A DNA stretch of 64,000 bases, from the NCBI GenBank assembly GCA_029215795.1, contig JARDYH010000004.1:206688017-206752016 (forward strand), written 5' to 3'. The translations under genes were made by a program, and so were the position numbers. Under the pieces are notes generated by a model that saw only the letters and a program-made list of their open reading frames with translations, did not search any database and was not told the DNA's origin. Positions 1 to 9,749 of this stretch are shown here, in pieces (position 1 is the first letter of the stretch; every line of letters begins with the position of its first letter). Source of the DNA: Anniella stebbinsi (Eukaryota; Chordata; Lepidosauria; Squamata; Anniellidae).

Positions 1-133
1 AGTTAGTTAGATAGAGTTGTGTTTCTATAGTTATAGTTAGTTAGTTTAAAAAAATAATAATAATAATTTTAGTGTAAATAATTAGTTGGTGTTGCTCCTA
101 GAAGGGTGGTTTTATTTCTAAAGCCACCGTCTT
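1..133 (+). repeat. Inner part of DIRS left terminal repeat and 5' leader
   Basis: AT-rich leader with TTAG repeats and an AAT run before the gag start. A short AGATAGAGTT segment near the beginning is the inverse of AACTCTATCT near 5572 in the right terminal region, so the window probably starts inside the left terminal repeat. The boundary is inferred. Confidence 0.5.
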
Positions 134-2323
134 ATGGCGCAATCCGCGCTCTTCAGGAGGTGCTCCCGGTGTAGGGCTAAAATTGCCCTCACTGACGGCC
201 ATTCGCTCTGCCTTTTCTGCCTGGGGGAGACCCACATCGTTGACTCTTGCGCACACTGTATGCGTTTTTCGAGGCAGACAAGGAGAAATCGAGCAGACCG
301 GCTTCGCAGCCTTTTATGGTCTAAAGCTCTTTCAGCGGTGGATCAGCCTCGACTGGCGGCAATGCAGGAGCCTGTTTCTGGGGAGAGTCGAGGCCTCTCG
401 ACCCCAGCATCTCCGGCCTCGTCTCATACTCGAAGTGGACAGCCGGCATCTTTATCGGGGTTTTCACCCTCTTCATCTCCTCCTCCTGTTAAGAAGGCAA
501 AAAAATCGAAGTCTTCGAAAGCAGCTCCTGCAACGGCGAAGACGCGCCCATCTTCGAAACCATCGGTAGCGAAAAAGTCGATGGAGCGTCCGGCGTCGGT
601 ACCGTCTTCTTCGACGGTCAAAGTTGTAGCGATGGTACACAAGTCCGCCTCGCTACCGACGCAGTCTTCGGTATCGAGGCAACGCACGGCATCGATAGGT
701 TCCGCATCGCAGTCGTCCCTGCGTCCGGAACTCTCTCCAGTACCGTCGGCATCGAAAAGGCGCACTCCTTCTGTGTTGTCTTCGCTGCGTACTCCTCCGA
801 CGCCGATAGTTCAGTTGCAACAGCCACTGTCGCCTTCGCGCTCGTTGCCGTCTCCGGGGCCGATCCTTATCGCCTCCGATACCGAGCGCTCGTTACCGGC
901 GGAACCGCAACAACCCATTCATCGGGGTGAGGACCATCGACGCCGAGCGCATCGATCTCGGCAAAGATCTTCGATGTCGATATCCCGGTCGCGGTCGCGA
1001 TCTCGGGAATGGGAGGTCTCTTCTGCCCAATCGAGGCCGGCTGGTCACGACCGCTATCGCTTTGATCCGTACACGGGTCGGCGGCTCCAGGGCACCCAGT
1101 CTCCTGTTCGCCAGCGAGTGGGGGAATCCCCACCACCGGTTCCTCCGCATCGAACGGCGTCGTTGTCGAAGTATCCACGTCATGGTCGGGAGTTGTCAAC
1201 CCCAGCGTTACCGCCGGGCCGGGATCGGTTATCGGTTCGACATCGGCAGCCTTCACAATCCTTCGAAGACTACGTTTCCGACTCATCGTCAGCCCCATCT
1301 CCTCGTCCGTCAGAGCCGTCCCCTTTGGACACAGTCGGCACAGAGGACAGAGCATCCCCAACAATGGAAATGGGGAATTTTTCAGAACAAATGTTGCGGC
1401 TTGCTCAGTCTCTCAATCTAGACTGTCAACAACCTGATGAAGATTCGGATGATGGCATTTACAATGTCATGTCCACGGAACCGTCTCCACAAGTGTCTAT
1501 GCCAATGGTTAAGGCCTTGCTAAAGTCTCTAAAGCAGTCTTGGGAGCACCCTGCTACAGTAGGCCCGACTTCAAAGCGCTTGGACGCGATTTATAAAGTT
1601 AAGCAGGATCAGGCACCATGCCTGTTCCAACACCCGAAGCCGAACTCAGTTGTGGTGGAAGCATCGCAGGGCAGGTCAGGCCGTACGCATTCTGCACCCA
1701 CAGATAAGGAGGGCCGCAAGTTGGATGCATATGGACGACGTATTTATGCATCTACGTCTCTAGGTGTCAAAGTAAACAACTATATGGCGTTAATGGCGCG
1801 GTACCAATTGTTCCTCTGGGAGAAGGTTTCATCCTTGACGGACTACCTTCCGGATGACCAGCGGGAGCTAGCTCGCGTGTTTCAAGCAGAGGCCATTAGA
1901 CTGTCACGGCAAGAACTAACGACAGCCCGCCATATCACTGACTGTCTCTCTAAGGCAATGGTTGGGGCAGTGGCATTGCGCCGCCACGCGTGGCTCCGTT
2001 CGGCTATGTTACCGCAGGAGACAAAAAACCGGATCGAAGATCTGCCCTTTGACGGGGAAGGTCTTTTCAATTCTGAAACGGATGCAACGCTAGATACCCT
2101 GCACAAAGCCAGAATGACGGCGAAGAAAATGAGTTCTCAACCAGTTCAGCAGCATTATAGACAACGTAAATGGTACAGGCCTGTACCTTACAAACAACAG
2201 CAACAGCTGGATAGGGGTCAGCGTTATCAGCCGGACACGTCTAGGTCGTACCAACAGCGTAAATCCACAGGGCGCTTCCAACAACGCAACAAGCAACAAC
2301 TGTCGAGCAAGCGTCGTCTTTGA
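134..2323 (+). CDS. DIRS gag-like protein (729 aa)
   Basis: First ORF of the DIRS element, presumed structural protein that packages the element RNA in the cytoplasm. The N-terminus (about residues 10-42) has three CxxC pairs, a probable zinc-binding module. Residues about 90-420 are a long Ser/Pro/Arg-rich low-complexity region with RS-type stretches (SRSRSRSR), expected to be disordered and RNA-binding. Residues about 430-650 are a more ordered block, and the C-terminus is rich in Gln, Arg and Tyr (YRQRKWYRP). The start is the first ATG after the leader; no other long frame competes. The ORF is fully open, which is unusual for an old insertion. It ends 88 bases before the RT ORF, in a different frame. 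The assignment rests on position and composition, since gag proteins of this group are poorly conserved. Confidence 0.85.
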   Translation: MAQSALFRRCSRCRAKIALTDGHSLCLFCLGETHIVDSCAHCMRFSRQTRRNRADRLRSLLWSKALSAVDQPRLAAMQEPVSGESRGLSTPASPASSHTRSGQPASLSGFSPSSSPPPVKKAKKSKSSKAAPATAKTRPSSKPSVAKKSMERPASVPSSSTVKVVAMVHKSASLPTQSSVSRQRTASIGSASQSSLRPELSPVPSASKRRTPSVLSSLRTPPTPIVQLQQPLSPSRSLPSPGPILIASDTERSLPAEPQQPIHRGEDHRRRAHRSRQRSSMSISRSRSRSREWEVSSAQSRPAGHDRYRFDPYTGRRLQGTQSPVRQRVGESPPPVPPHRTASLSKYPRHGRELSTPALPPGRDRLSVRHRQPSQSFEDYVSDSSSAPSPRPSEPSPLDTVGTEDRASPTMEMGNFSEQMLRLAQSLNLDCQQPDEDSDDGIYNVMSTEPSPQVSMPMVKALLKSLKQSWEHPATVGPTSKRLDAIYKVKQDQAPCLFQHPKPNSVVVEASQGRSGRTHSAPTDKEGRKLDAYGRRIYASTSLGVKVNNYMALMARYQLFLWEKVSSLTDYLPDDQRELARVFQAEAIRLSRQELTTARHITDCLSKAMVGAVALRRHAWLRSAMLPQETKNRIEDLPFDGEGLFNSETDATLDTLHKARMTAKKMSSQPVQQHYRQRKWYRPVPYKQQQQLDRGQRYQPDTSRSYQQRKSTGRFQQRNKQQLSSKRRL

Positions 2324-2411
2324 CTTAACGCCAACACAGCTCGGAGACCAAACAAACAGGCTTCAACCTTTTCTGCAGACCTGGGCGTCCATAACTTCGG
2401 ATGCTTGGGTA

Positions 2412-4184
2412 TTGAACATCATCGCAGAGGGTTACAGAATGGAGTTCGAAGCCCCTCCTCCTCTTGGTACCATAAAATCTACGCCACCCTCACTAGTTCT
2501 AACGCAGGAAACCACCAAACTGCTCCGCAAAAGGGCAATCACAAGGGTGAAGCCAAACCATCTACACTCCGGGTTTTATTCCCGGTATTTTACGGTGCCA
2601 AAAAGGGACGGGGGCCTTCGTCCCATTATGGATCTCAGAGCTTTGAACAAGTTCATACGAACCAGAAAATTTCGAATGATAACTCTGGCATCAGTTCTTC
2701 CCATGTTAAGGGAGGGCAGCTGGTTCACGCTAATAGACTTAAAGGACGCGTATTTCCATATCGCCATTCATCCGTTATACCGGCGTTACCTCCGGTTTAT
2801 CATAGGACGCCAAGCGTACCAGTTCTCCGTTCTACCTTTCAGGCTCAAGTCTGCACCAAGAGTGTTCACCAAGTGCATGTCGGCGGTTTGTGCGCACCTT
2901 CGATCAAACAACATCGAGGTGTATCCTTACCTGGACGATTGGCTAATCGTCTCCGCCTCCAGAAGCCAAGCGCTCGCCAACGTCCACGAGGTCATCGCGC
3001 TTCTATCGTCGCTTGGGCTGCAGATAAATTACAAAAAGTCAGTCACCCGACCAGCACGTCAGATACAGTTCATAGGAGTTACTCTGAATTCCGCTGTGGG
3101 AAGGGCCTTTCTTCCAGCGAACAGGGCTATGGTCCTACGGCAGTTTGCAGTACGGCTCAGGTCAAAATGCCGAGTCTCAGCTTTTCAAATTTTAAGACTG
3201 CTGGGGTTAATGGCAGCGAGCGTATTTGTCGTCCGTTGGGCAAGGCTACGCATGCGGCCTCTCCAACAGTTTCTGCTCCAGTATTACTCCCCTCTGCAAA
3301 ACCCCCACAAATTAATACTTGCCATACCGCTGTCTGTAAGAGGCTCGCTCCGGTGGTGGTCGGACGATCACAATCTCTCTCGGGGGATGCCGTTTATCAC
3401 TCCGGCCCCATCTCGCGTGGTCACAACCGATGCGTCGCTAGCAGGTTGGGGTGCTCACCACGGCGATCTAGTAACACAAGGAAGATGGTCACCTTCAGAA
3501 GCCCGCCTTCATATAAACATGTTAGAGCTTTTGGCGGTCAAAAAGGCCCTCCGGGCTTTCTCCCCTCACCTGCAGGGACATCATGTCCGCATTTTGACAG
3601 ACAATACCACAGTAGTCTGGTATTTGAACAAAGAGGGCGGGACGCGGTCGCATCACCTCCTTCGTCTTGTGATGGACATTCTGCAATGGGCAATTTCCAA
3701 CAATGTGCTGCTATCGGCGCTACATATTGCGGGAACAGAGAATGTCATAGCGGACGACTTAAGCAGATCGTTCAACGACACCCACGAATGGGAGCTCTCC
3801 CCTCATATCCTGGATCGTCTATTTGCTCGTTGGGGGTCCCCCAGCATCGACCTGTTTGCGACTGCTGCCAACGCGGTGTGCCCAGCGTTCTGCTCAAGGG
3901 CGGGCATAGGGCAAGCATCGTTGGGGGACGCCATGCAATGGGACTGGTCGAAGGGGTTCCTTTATATCTTCCCTCCGTTCCCCATGCTGTCCTTGGCAGT
4001 AGCCAATGTCAATCGCAGCAATGCAAATGCTATAATGATAGCTCCGTGGTGGCCAAGGCAGCCTTGGTTCACGCCGCTACTCAGACTGGCGAGATTGGAA
4101 GTGTGGCACCTTCCACGTCTCCCCAACCTCCTGTCCAGGGGGGGGGGAGAATCCTGCATCCCGAGGTTCACACTCTGCATCTAA
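2412..4184 (+). CDS. DIRS reverse transcriptase / RNase H
   Basis: Copies the element RNA into DNA and removes the RNA strand. Reverse transcriptase motifs are visible in order: LRPIMDLRALN (about residue 69), LIDLKDAYFHI (about 107, first catalytic Asp), FRLKSAPRVFTK (about 143) and YLDD (173-176, catalytic Asp pair). RNase H follows with TTDASLAGWG (Asp340), the LELLAVKKAL helix (Glu372), ILTDNTT (Asp397) and HIAGTENVIADDLSR (about 437-453). The part after about 470 (SIDLFATAAN, IAPWWPRQPW) is the conserved tail of DIRS pol proteins, before the recombinase. At the 10-G run 4138-4147 the conserved end (HLTAWRI) continues in the +2 frame, open to 4237, so one homopolymer indel separates the last ~35 residues. 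The true start may be slightly upstream of the listed one. Confidence 0.93.
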   Translation: MNIIAEGYRMEFEAPPPLGTIKSTPPSLVLTQETTKLLRKRAITRVKPNHLHSGFYSRYFTVPKRDGGLRPIMDLRALNKFIRTRKFRMITLASVLPMLREGSWFTLIDLKDAYFHIAIHPLYRRYLRFIIGRQAYQFSVLPFRLKSAPRVFTKCMSAVCAHLRSNNIEVYPYLDDWLIVSASRSQALANVHEVIALLSSLGLQINYKKSVTRPARQIQFIGVTLNSAVGRAFLPANRAMVLRQFAVRLRSKCRVSAFQILRLLGLMAASVFVVRWARLRMRPLQQFLLQYYSPLQNPHKLILAIPLSVRGSLRWWSDDHNLSRGMPFITPAPSRVVTTDASLAGWGAHHGDLVTQGRWSPSEARLHINMLELLAVKKALRAFSPHLQGHHVRILTDNTTVVWYLNKEGGTRSHHLLRLVMDILQWAISNNVLLSALHIAGTENVIADDLSRSFNDTHEWELSPHILDRLFARWGSPSIDLFATAANAVCPAFCSRAGIGQASLGDAMQWDWSKGFLYIFPPFPMLSLAVANVNRSNANAIMIAPWWPRQPWFTPLLRLARLEVWHLPRLPNLLSRGGGESCIPRFTLCI

Positions 4185-4188
4185 CGGC

Positions 4189-5236
4189 ATGGAGAATCCG
4201 GCGTCTTGGAGAGACCTCGCTTTATCACAAGGTGTGAAAGCTATCTTGGAGGCAGCACGTAAGCCCTCTACAAGGCTGTCATATAATAAAAAAATGGAAG
4301 CGTTTCCAAGATTATGCACAGAGGAATGCCTTTGACCCTGTGAAGGCGGACTTACCTAGCGTTGTCTCTTTTCTTTACTCTCTGCACTCGGCAGGACTAA
4401 AGCCGGCTTCCATTCGTGTATACCTGTCTGCCATTGCGGCCAACCATGGGTTAGTGGACGGTTTTTCCGTGTTCACACATCCCATGACAAAAACTTTTTT
4501 AAGAGGTTTAAATAATTTGTTCCCCAGTATCCGTCCGGCAGTTCCGCAGTGGAGTCTATCATTAGTTCTCACCATGCTCACGTCAAAGCCTTTTGAACCA
4601 TTAGCCACGATAGATGTTCGGTTGTTAACGCTTAAAACTCTTTTCTTGGTTGCTATAACGTCTGCAAGGCGGGTCTCAGAGTTGGCAGCGCTACTAGTAG
4701 ACCCTCCCTATTTACAGTTTTTTAGGGATAAGGTAGTGCTAAGGCCGGACCCAAGTTTTGTTCCGAAAATTTCTTCAAGGTTCCACGTGAATCAGGACAT
4801 TGTTCTACCAACTTTCTTCAAACCATCTTCAGACCCGTTGTCTGCAACGTTACATGCATTGGATGTTAGAAGGGCACTAGCATTCTATAAGTCGAGAACT
4901 GAGACTTTCAGGAAATCTCGCAAGTTGTTTATTTGTTATGGAGGAGTATCCAAAGGGCTGCCTGTCTCTTCTCAACGCATATCCAAGTGGGTGGTAGAAA
5001 CCATTACGCTAGCCTACCAGGTAGCGGGACGGGACCCCCCGTTTCGACTGACGGCGCATTCTGCTAGAGCACAAGCAGCGTCTTCGGCGTTGCTTCAGGG
5101 GGCTTCGTTGACTGATCTCTGCAAGGCAGCCACCTGGACTAATGCTTCCACGTTTGTTAAGCATTATCGCCTCGATGTCAGAGCTCGACAGGACGCCTCT
5201 TTTGGAAGGGCGGTTCTCTCCTCGATTTGCCGGTGA
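4189..5236 (+). CDS. DIRS tyrosine recombinase (one frame break)
   Basis: Integrates circular element DNA by strand exchange. From 4340 the frame is open to the stop at 5236 and contains the catalytic set: Arg110 (TSARRVSEL), His240-x-x-Arg243 (LTAHSARAQ), Trp266 (ATWTNAS) and Tyr276 (KHYRLD), numbered from 4340. The core-binding part precedes Arg110. A likely natural start is the ATG at 4189, overlapping the end of the pol frame. That frame reads into the 7-A run at 4287-4293, where one extra base shifts it out of register with the rest. All catalytic residues are present, so the fold is not degraded. The overlap with pol suggests coupled translation, which is inference. Confidence 0.9.
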
Positions 5237-5283
5237 TCAAGCAGCGTGCCTACCCACCTCCGGTAAGTCTTGCTTGTTATTCG

Positions 5284-5376
5284 CCCATATGTGTGATGCA
5301 CAGAGACCACGAAGAAGAAATGAAGGTTGCTTACCTGTAACTGTAGTTCTTCGAGTGGTCATCTGTGCAGTCACAC
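5284..5376 (+). repeat. DIRS internal complementary region
   Basis: Bases 5314-5376 are the inverse complement, almost perfectly, of 5620-5682 (shared core AGTTCTTCGAGTGGTCATCT). Bases 5284-5313 resemble, in direct orientation, the region near 5613-5650 (CCCATATGTGTG). This head-to-head joining of two terminal sequences is what a DIRS internal complementary region looks like; it serves as template for completing the ends of the circle. Confidence 0.8.
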
Positions 5377-5599
5377 AACCCTCCCACCATCCCCTCTTGG
5401 CATCGCTGTTGTGACGTCAAGTTGATTCGCCATGCTCTTGTTTGATTTCGTACATTAATGCCTTAGTTGCGAGGCCAAGCGGTCTCAGAAGGACTGAGGT
5501 AAGTTAGAGCGGGAACCCTGAGCATGCGCGGTGGATGGTGGGGGAGGGGTTCCCGCCAAAACTCTATCTAGCTATTGAAGTTTCCCGGAAGTAGGCTCG

Positions 5600-5682
5600 G
5601 CGTCGGCGCGAGCCCATATGTGTGACTGCACAGATGACCACTCGAAGAACTACAGTTACTGGTAAGCAACCTTCATTTCTTC
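5600..5682 (+). repeat. DIRS right terminal repeat
   Basis: Carries the right arm of the inverted repeat with 5314-5376 and ends near CTTCATTTCT. Between 5377 and 5600 lies GC-rich untranslated sequence. The end point is set by where complementarity to the internal region stops. Confidence 0.75.
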
Positions 5683-7117
5683 TCTCTTCATAGGGCTTTC
5701 CTTCTTATGGTTCTTTATATTTAAACCAGACTTTTACCTGTCCCAGATAGCCCTTCAAACAGATGATGTCTCCTAATAGAGGACTGTCTCGGACAGCTTT
5801 TGAAATAGGGCACTGTCCTCTGTAAAATAAGACACATGACCATTCTGTTCTGGGTACCCATGTACAGGATTGCACTGTAAGTTGATTAAGGTATCAATGT
5901 TGAACATATATATCAGGAAGCAATTCTCACGGAACTCATTCAAAATCAACACATTTATGACTGGGCTGAATTTATTTTAATATTTATATCCCACGTACTA
6001 ATGGTTCTCGAGGGAGAGGTGGTAGTATCCATTTGATTGGAGCAAATTGTGTGTCCAACCATATAGAATACACAGAAAAAGTTACAGATGTCATATGGGA
6101 AAAGAGTGATGTTCAAAACTGAGGTATTGGATGCTGAAAGTTGAGACTGGTATAGCCTGTATCTGTTGAACTCTGGGCTGCAATGATTCCTCCTTAACAC
6201 TGTGTCTGCTGTATAAAAGATTCAAGCAATGTGAATTGACACGGTCTCAGTGTAATCAATACAAGTTAGGTGCTTTAGCTGAGTTAAGTTTTGCTTGGGT
6301 AATACCGACTTCTGGCCTTTAAGGGGTTTTCTCGTGACCCATGTGTGTAACCAAGGCTGAAATACTATGCATCCTATTGAGTAAATATTCATAGAATTGG
6401 GTCTGCACCTGTAGAATGTATCACGTTGTTTATCATTTATCCTGGGAATCCTATTAAACAAACACAGAAAAGCAAATGCGGTGTGTAAACATTGTATTTT
6501 GTAATCATGCTAATAGGTGCCGATAATTAGTGCTGATTTACATGCAAACGCAGTGTACAAAGATACAGTTGGATGGTTGGGGGGGGTGGAAATTCGCTAA
6601 AATTACAACATAATAATTCCTCTTGTTGAATGGGAGATATTCCTGTAACCTGCCACAAATTACAATTTCAAATAAATGAGTGGGCAACAAAATAGTGCTT
6701 ATGTGTGTGTGGGAGGAGAAACTTCAAAGCTCCTTCTTCTCCGGCAGGGAGGTTGCCTAGAGGGGAAAAGGCTGCCTGCATGAGAAGGGGAAACTTTGAA
6801 GGCTTGGGGTGGCCAGCTGACAGCCGACCCACGCTGCACTTTCAAGCTCTCTTTGATGTCACTCCTTAGGTGGGAGGCTGCCCCAATGCTGGGCTGCCAC
6901 CCACCTGAGAAGGCCACTTCCTGCCTGAGAGGGAAGAGCTCTGGAAACACAGACCAAGTAAGCTATCAGCAAACCCAATCTACAATTTCAAAAGCACCCC
7001 TAAGACAGGAGGTTGCCCAGCATAGCTTGAGAAGGGAGAGATTGAGAAGGGGCATGGCACATAGAGGGGTGGGTGGGCAGAGGAGAGAGATTTTGGGAAG
7101 GGGGCTGGCAGGCAGAA
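5683..7117. other. No gene seen
   Basis: AT-rich sequence with only chance ORFs. A purine/pyrimidine-rich stretch with partial inverted similarity (AACTTCAAAG and ACTTTGAAGG) lies at 6718-6800. No recognisable exon or transposon core. Confidence 0.5.
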
Positions 7118-7118
7118 C

Positions 7119-7163
<45 letters not shown>
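7118..7163. repeat. (TTA)n microsatellite
   Basis: About 15 uninterrupted ATT units. On the minus strand this is the TAA-type tail at the 3' end of the R4/Dong-like LINE. Confidence 0.95.
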
Positions 7164-7164
<1 letters not shown>

Positions 7165-7845
7165 CATCTCTATCTCGTTCGTGAAGGTTTTTCTAGACGG
7201 ACATGATGGGCTTTGCCAAGTCATGCTGGCTTTTATTGATTCAGGAATTTCCTGACGATTGAGCATGTTTTAATTATGACTGCTTTCTGGATGTTGGTGT
7301 GTATTCTGGTAGGCCCAGTTTCTGGAGGTTTTCTGTATATTTTTTTGATGTGATGCCGGTGACTGATGTGACTAATGGAATAATTGTGACCGTTTCCTGT
7401 TGCCATAGTTCTTTGACTTCCATGGCCATTGGTGTATATTTGTCTCTCTTTTCTTTTTCTTTTTCAACAACATTTTTGTCATTCGGTATTGCTATGTCGA
7501 TGAGGTATGTGTGTTTTTCTTTTTTGTCTATGACTGTTATGTCTGGTCAGTTGCAAGGTATTGTCTTATCCGTATGAATTGTTCTGTCCCAGTATATTTT
7601 ATGATGTGCATTTTCCAAGATTGTTTTGGTGAATATGTATAGTATGGTGTAGGTTGTTTGATAAGGTTGAATTTGATGGCCAGTTGTTGGTGAATTATTT
7701 TTGCAGCTGTATTGTGTCTGTCTATATAGTCCATTCCTGCCAGAATTTTACATCGCCCTGTTATATGGTCTATTGTTTCTTGGAACTGATGGCATTTCCT
7801 ACATAGGTCTATTATTACACTGTTACCTTTTATGATGTATTTTTG
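7164..7845 (-). mobile_element. R4/Dong-like LINE, 3' part, decayed
   Basis: Read on the minus strand from 7845 down, it encodes the C-terminal end of a LINE with a restriction-like endonuclease. First comes a Cys/His knuckle (CRKCHQFQETIDHITGRC), then RHNTAAKIIHQQLA. After a frameshift near 7600 come HWDRTIHTDKT, PDITVIDKK and YLIDIAIPND, which fit the endonuclease core (PD...D...). It then continues to a stop near 7278. A TGA sits where the conserved Arg before PDI is expected, a typical CpG decay. The copy is 5'-truncated and flanked on both sides by TAA repeats, as expected for Dong-type elements that target TAA tracts. It is non-functional. Confidence 0.8.
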
Positions 7846-7878
<33 letters not shown>

Positions 7879-7879
7879 T
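7846..7879. repeat. (TTA)n microsatellite
   Basis: TAA-type tract (minus strand) that joins the 3' tail of the L2-like LINE fragment to the start of the R4/Dong-like copy. Confidence 0.9.
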
Positions 7880-8165
7880 ATATACCACCCCATAGCCGAA
7901 GCTCTCTGGGCGGTTTACAAAAATTAAAACATTGGACGTTAAAAATAGATATACAAAATTTAAAAGCATAAAAACAGATAACATATAAAGTCAGTATAGA
8001 TTTAAAACAACTGTGAACTCTCAGCTAGGCCTAAATATAGTTCTGGGGTCAATTAAAACCTGTTAAATGCCTGGGAGAAGAGGAAAGTCTTGACCTGGCA
8101 CCGAAAAGGTAACAATGTTGGTGCCAGGCGGGCCTCGTTGGGGAGATCATTCCATAATGACCCCC
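7880..8165 (-). mobile_element. L2/CR1-like LINE, 3' end fragment
   Basis: The inverse complement carries the conserved 3' hairpin (CCGCCCAGAGAGCTTCGGCT, then GGGGTGG) next to the TAA tail. Beyond 8050 is the end of the reverse transcriptase ORF (GCGCCAGGTCAAGACTTTCC-like). It is the same family as the copies at 21.4 and 38.1 kb. It supplied the TAA tract used by the R4-like insertion. Confidence 0.8.
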
Positions 8166-9408
8166 GTGTGCTTCTTTTCCTCTTTTCTGGTCTGCATGCG
8201 AGCACACGAATGAGCCGTCTGAATTCCCCTATATTTCAGGCTTTGAGATCCACTGGCTTTCTTTTAAAAAAAACAATTCATGCATTTCTGTGAACACCCC
8301 ACAGTTCCCCTGAAGTCTGCTGATAGCTCCCCCTTGCATGCATGGTGCTGTTTTGGCTACATAAGCAACTGCCCCTCACCTCCTGAAAACCGGAAATAGA
8401 CGAAATGATTACAGTGGCTTTTCAAGAGCATAAATGATCCCCCATTCAGTTTCTTTCATATTTACTTGAAACATTTACATTCTCCTTCTTTGTAAAATCA
8501 GGGCAGGTTCATATCTACATCTGCATGAAGTCACTGAAAAATACACATGACATAATAAGAACAATAACAAACTCTTGTGGTCATTCTAGTCTTCATGGCT
8601 CAACTTGGTCCAGCTGAGTTCGCTGAAACTGGAGTCCTCCTGTGTGATGTAGACTGTACTGCAGGGAACAATGAAAGAGATATATTACTGGACAAGCGTT
8701 TAGCAGGAGTATATGGAGATAAAATGAGAGATTTGTTGAATGTCAGAGATATCAGGGCTCCATCACACCTATTTTTCCCCTCTGGTTTGTCTCTGAGTTG
8801 TTGTTTTTTAACCTCCATTTCATAAGCGCTGCAAGGACTCCCTCACACACAGTCCCTTTCATGTGGGTTTTTGCTTGTTTGCTCTTCCATTCCATTCCAC
8901 CCCACCCCTTATCCTTCCTCCTCCAGTTCATTGGTTGTGGTACTCTGATGGGCATGAGCTCTTTCCCCCTCTCACTCTGGCTTTGTTATCTCGCAATTAC
9001 TTTTAAGGTTTCATCTGGGCTCCATTTCTGCGGGCAATGGGGGGGCACTCTTGGAGCACTAAAAAGTCCATTCAATTGACTAACAAGTCCCTACCATGAC
9101 CCTGCTGGAGGAGGAGAACTGCCCTGCCCTCCCCTTTCACCATCAAGACTCTATTAGCACATGCCCCCAACAAAGGAAAAAATGAGAGGGGAAACCCGCA
9201 CTAAAATAAAATGCAACAAGAAAGGGGGGGGAAAGAGACGAGATGAGTGTAGGACAGGGACAACGTCATGTGAGTACCGTGCTGCAAATCCACATACCAG
9301 GAATGGCGAGTGTGTGATAAATCGCTGGTGTGATGGAGCTCTAGGTCTGATGTGTTGTGCTTTTCAGATTCAAGGGCATCAATAGGTCAATAAAAGCCAT
9401 AAGGGCTC
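8166..9408. other. No gene seen
   Basis: Unique-looking sequence. A GATGGAGCTCT motif at 9333-9343 resembles a terminus of the family at 9409-9749, so a broken second copy may occupy part of 9160-9345. Nothing else recognisable. Confidence 0.4.
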
Positions 9409-9749
9409 TCTGAGCACCATCACATGGGGGGAAATCACGTTCTTTTCTGTCACTTCTCCACCCTTGCGTTTGTCCCTCATTACTTCCTCTTTTGAAAGAG
9501 GAAGTAAACAATGTGCACGTGGCCCATTCAGAGGGCTGTTTTGATCGTGCTGCTTCTCCTGCACAGAGCAGGAGATAGTGGCAAGTTCCATCTCAAAAAA
9601 TAAGTTAGACTTACTGGGGTGTTTCTTTGTCACGCGAAGAAGACCAGAAGGGATGGGAGGCAGACGACATCATGAGAGGGACCAGTGAAAATCTGTGAGT
9701 GCCCGGTAATGAGCGTGCAATAAAACTCTCGTCTGATGGAGCTCTTCAT
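9409..9749 (+). mobile_element. Short non-autonomous DNA transposon, GAGCTCC family, copy 1
   Basis: About 340 bp, bounded by GAGCACCATCACATGG on the left and CGTCTGATGGAGCTCT on the right. The middle has a perfect hairpin ACTTCCTCTTT/AAAGAGGAAGT and the segment CTTCTCCTGCACA. Near-identical sequence recurs at 28.7, 34.3 and 55.9 kb in either orientation. No coding capacity. Superfamily not determined. Confidence 0.65.

Larger units (their letters stand above)
1..5682 (+). mobile_element. DIRS-like tyrosine-recombinase retrotransposon, nearly complete
   Basis: The order gag-like ORF, reverse transcriptase plus RNase H ORF, tyrosine recombinase ORF, internal complementary region and right terminal repeat is the layout of DIRS-group retrotransposons. 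These integrate by recombinase rather than integrase and make no target duplication. There are no LTRs. The left terminal repeat is only partly in the window: bases 1-30 contain an AGATAGAGTT stretch matching, inverted, AACTCTATCT near 5572, so the outer tip should lie just left of position 1. The ORFs are long and open. Frame breaks occur only at a 10-G run (4138-4147) and a 7-A run (4287-4293), so the copy is young or the breaks are assembly errors. It lies on the 3' side of the minus-strand BANK1 exons. Confidence 0.93.

Noticed and set aside
2405..4237. Separate long ORF overlapping the RT gene
   Set aside because: Shadow frame of the pol ORF. Only its end after the G run (4148-4237) carries real pol sequence.
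6796..7206. Protein-coding ORF with poly-Ile tract
   Set aside because: The isoleucines are the TTA microsatellite and the rest lacks any domain.
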